A program made the position numbers and the translations under genes. This document shows, piece by piece, positions 30,063 to 30,454 of a stretch of DNA of 30,454 nt. The DNA comes from a virus, in IMG/VR virus record IMGVR_UViG_3300042691_026325, positions 1-30,454 of that record, one strand, 5' to 3'. Within the stretch, counting starts at the first letter, position 1. Every line of letters starts with the position of its first letter. The notes under the pieces were generated by a model. That model was not told the DNA's origin, ran no database searches, and saw only the letters and a list, made by a program, of their open reading frames with translations.

Positions 30063-30454
30063 TCAAGGCTGTTCAGGCCATGTCACTGTCCAAGGAAAGT
30101 CTGGTTGTGTGCTAATATCACGCAATGCTTGTCGGTATGCTGCCCAGGCTGCTTTGTTTACAGGCGCGTCCGCAACTTGTGTCCAGTCTGATTGGACTAG
30201 CAGGCTGTCGCGCTGTCCACGGACAGAGGAAGCTTGGCCCTCTTCCCGACTTGAAATCTCCTCGGGGGTCATGTCACGTACCGTCCAAACTTGGATCCAG
30301 CGCTGGTCCACTGTGTTGAACACTGGGCTACCTTCTTCTAGGACCTGCGTGTCAGTAAGGCTGGGCTGCGTAGAAAAAAACACGCGTTCCACGCCAAACG
30401 ATGCCAGCAGCGTGTCGCTAGGATTTTTTGGAAAGCTGGTAGCAGGATTGGCTT
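30063..30454 (-). CDS. C-terminal part of a tail assembly-like protein
   Basis: The frame is open to the window edge; an internal GTG at 30392 is not needed as a start. The visible 130 residues run from NPATSFPKNPSDTLLASFGV through VFNTVDQRWIQVWTVRDMTP to SLLVQSDWTQVADAPVN, then AAWAAYRQALRDISTQPDFP and WPEQP. The series RDxLLxxSDWTQ ... WxxYRQALRDI ... FPxxxxWPxxP is typical of phage tail-fibre assembly / tail assembly chaperone-like C-termini (XkdW or DUF4376 type). It may be a chaperone or the end of a larger virion protein. A terminator follows. Confidence 0.75.
   Translation of the reverse strand, partial: ANPATSFPKNPSDTLLASFGVERVFFSTQPSLTDTQVLEEGSPVFNTVDQRWIQVWTVRDMTPEEISSREEGQASSVRGQRDSLLVQSDWTQVADAPVNKAAWAAYRQALRDISTQPDFPWTVTWPEQP

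Noticed and set aside
1-30454. tRNA genes, CRISPR arrays, insertion sequences, integrase
   Set aside because: I looked for cloverleaf-like segments, regular spaced repeats and transposase or recombinase motifs and found none; the only tandem arrays are the 14-bp and 168-bp repeats near 28 kb.

Overview
The window is part of a tailed double-stranded DNA phage genome, apparently strictly lytic: no integrase, repressor or other lysogeny gene is visible. Gene content and order on the + strand strongly resemble the early/replication region of T5-type phages (Demerecviridae): PC4-like protein, NAD-dependent DNA ligase split into two genes, D5-like DNA-binding protein, DnaB-type helicase, DnaG-type primase, family A DNA polymerase, SF2 helicase (D10), ssDNA-binding protein, Mre11/SbcD-like and Rad50/SbcC-like subunits (D12/D13), Holliday junction resolvase, flap endonuclease (D15) and dUTPase. 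This assignment rests on recognised motifs and remembered gene order, not on a database search. The host must be Gram-negative: there are Sec signal peptides, two lipoproteins, a spanin pair, and sigma70-type promoters with near-consensus boxes. I cannot name the host.

Layout. 1-2764: small early genes (a membrane protein, HTH proteins, a PC4 homologue). 2773-5388: split ligase and D5-like protein, ending at a strong terminator. 5409-12080: helicase, primase, polymerase, a conserved unknown, SF2 helicase. 12093-13203: an unknown gene plus a gp32-like SSB, ending at a terminator. 13217-18391: recombination and nucleotide module (Mre11, glutaredoxin, Rad50, resolvase, flap nuclease, dUTPase). 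18404-20956: an unusual lipoprotein, a monomeric B12-dependent (class II) ribonucleotide reductase and a small protein. A bidirectional terminator at 20969-21002 separates this block from minus-strand genes that converge on it.

The minus strand, read from right to left, starts with a partial tail assembly-like gene at the window end, then a terminator hairpin that contains a promoter element, a TPR-containing glycosyltransferase, a tail-fibre-like protein with an Ig-like part and two FG-GAP repeats, and a rearranged short region with 14-bp tandem repeats. Then comes a lysis cassette (i-spanin, o-spanin, GH19-type endolysin). It is followed without a break by eight genes for exported or membrane proteins (22478-26597), four of them consecutive signal-peptide proteins that include a pilin-like and a possible PapD-like product. 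Last come phoH and a conserved phage-domain protein behind their own consensus promoter.

Two things stand out. First, promoters: eight near-consensus sigma70 promoters all have exactly 17 bp spacing; several share an upstream ACTTG motif, one -10 box lies inside a perfect 19-bp palindrome, and two minus-strand promoters are interleaved with terminator-like hairpins. Second, the exported-protein operon has no function I can assign and is the best candidate for an undescribed system here.
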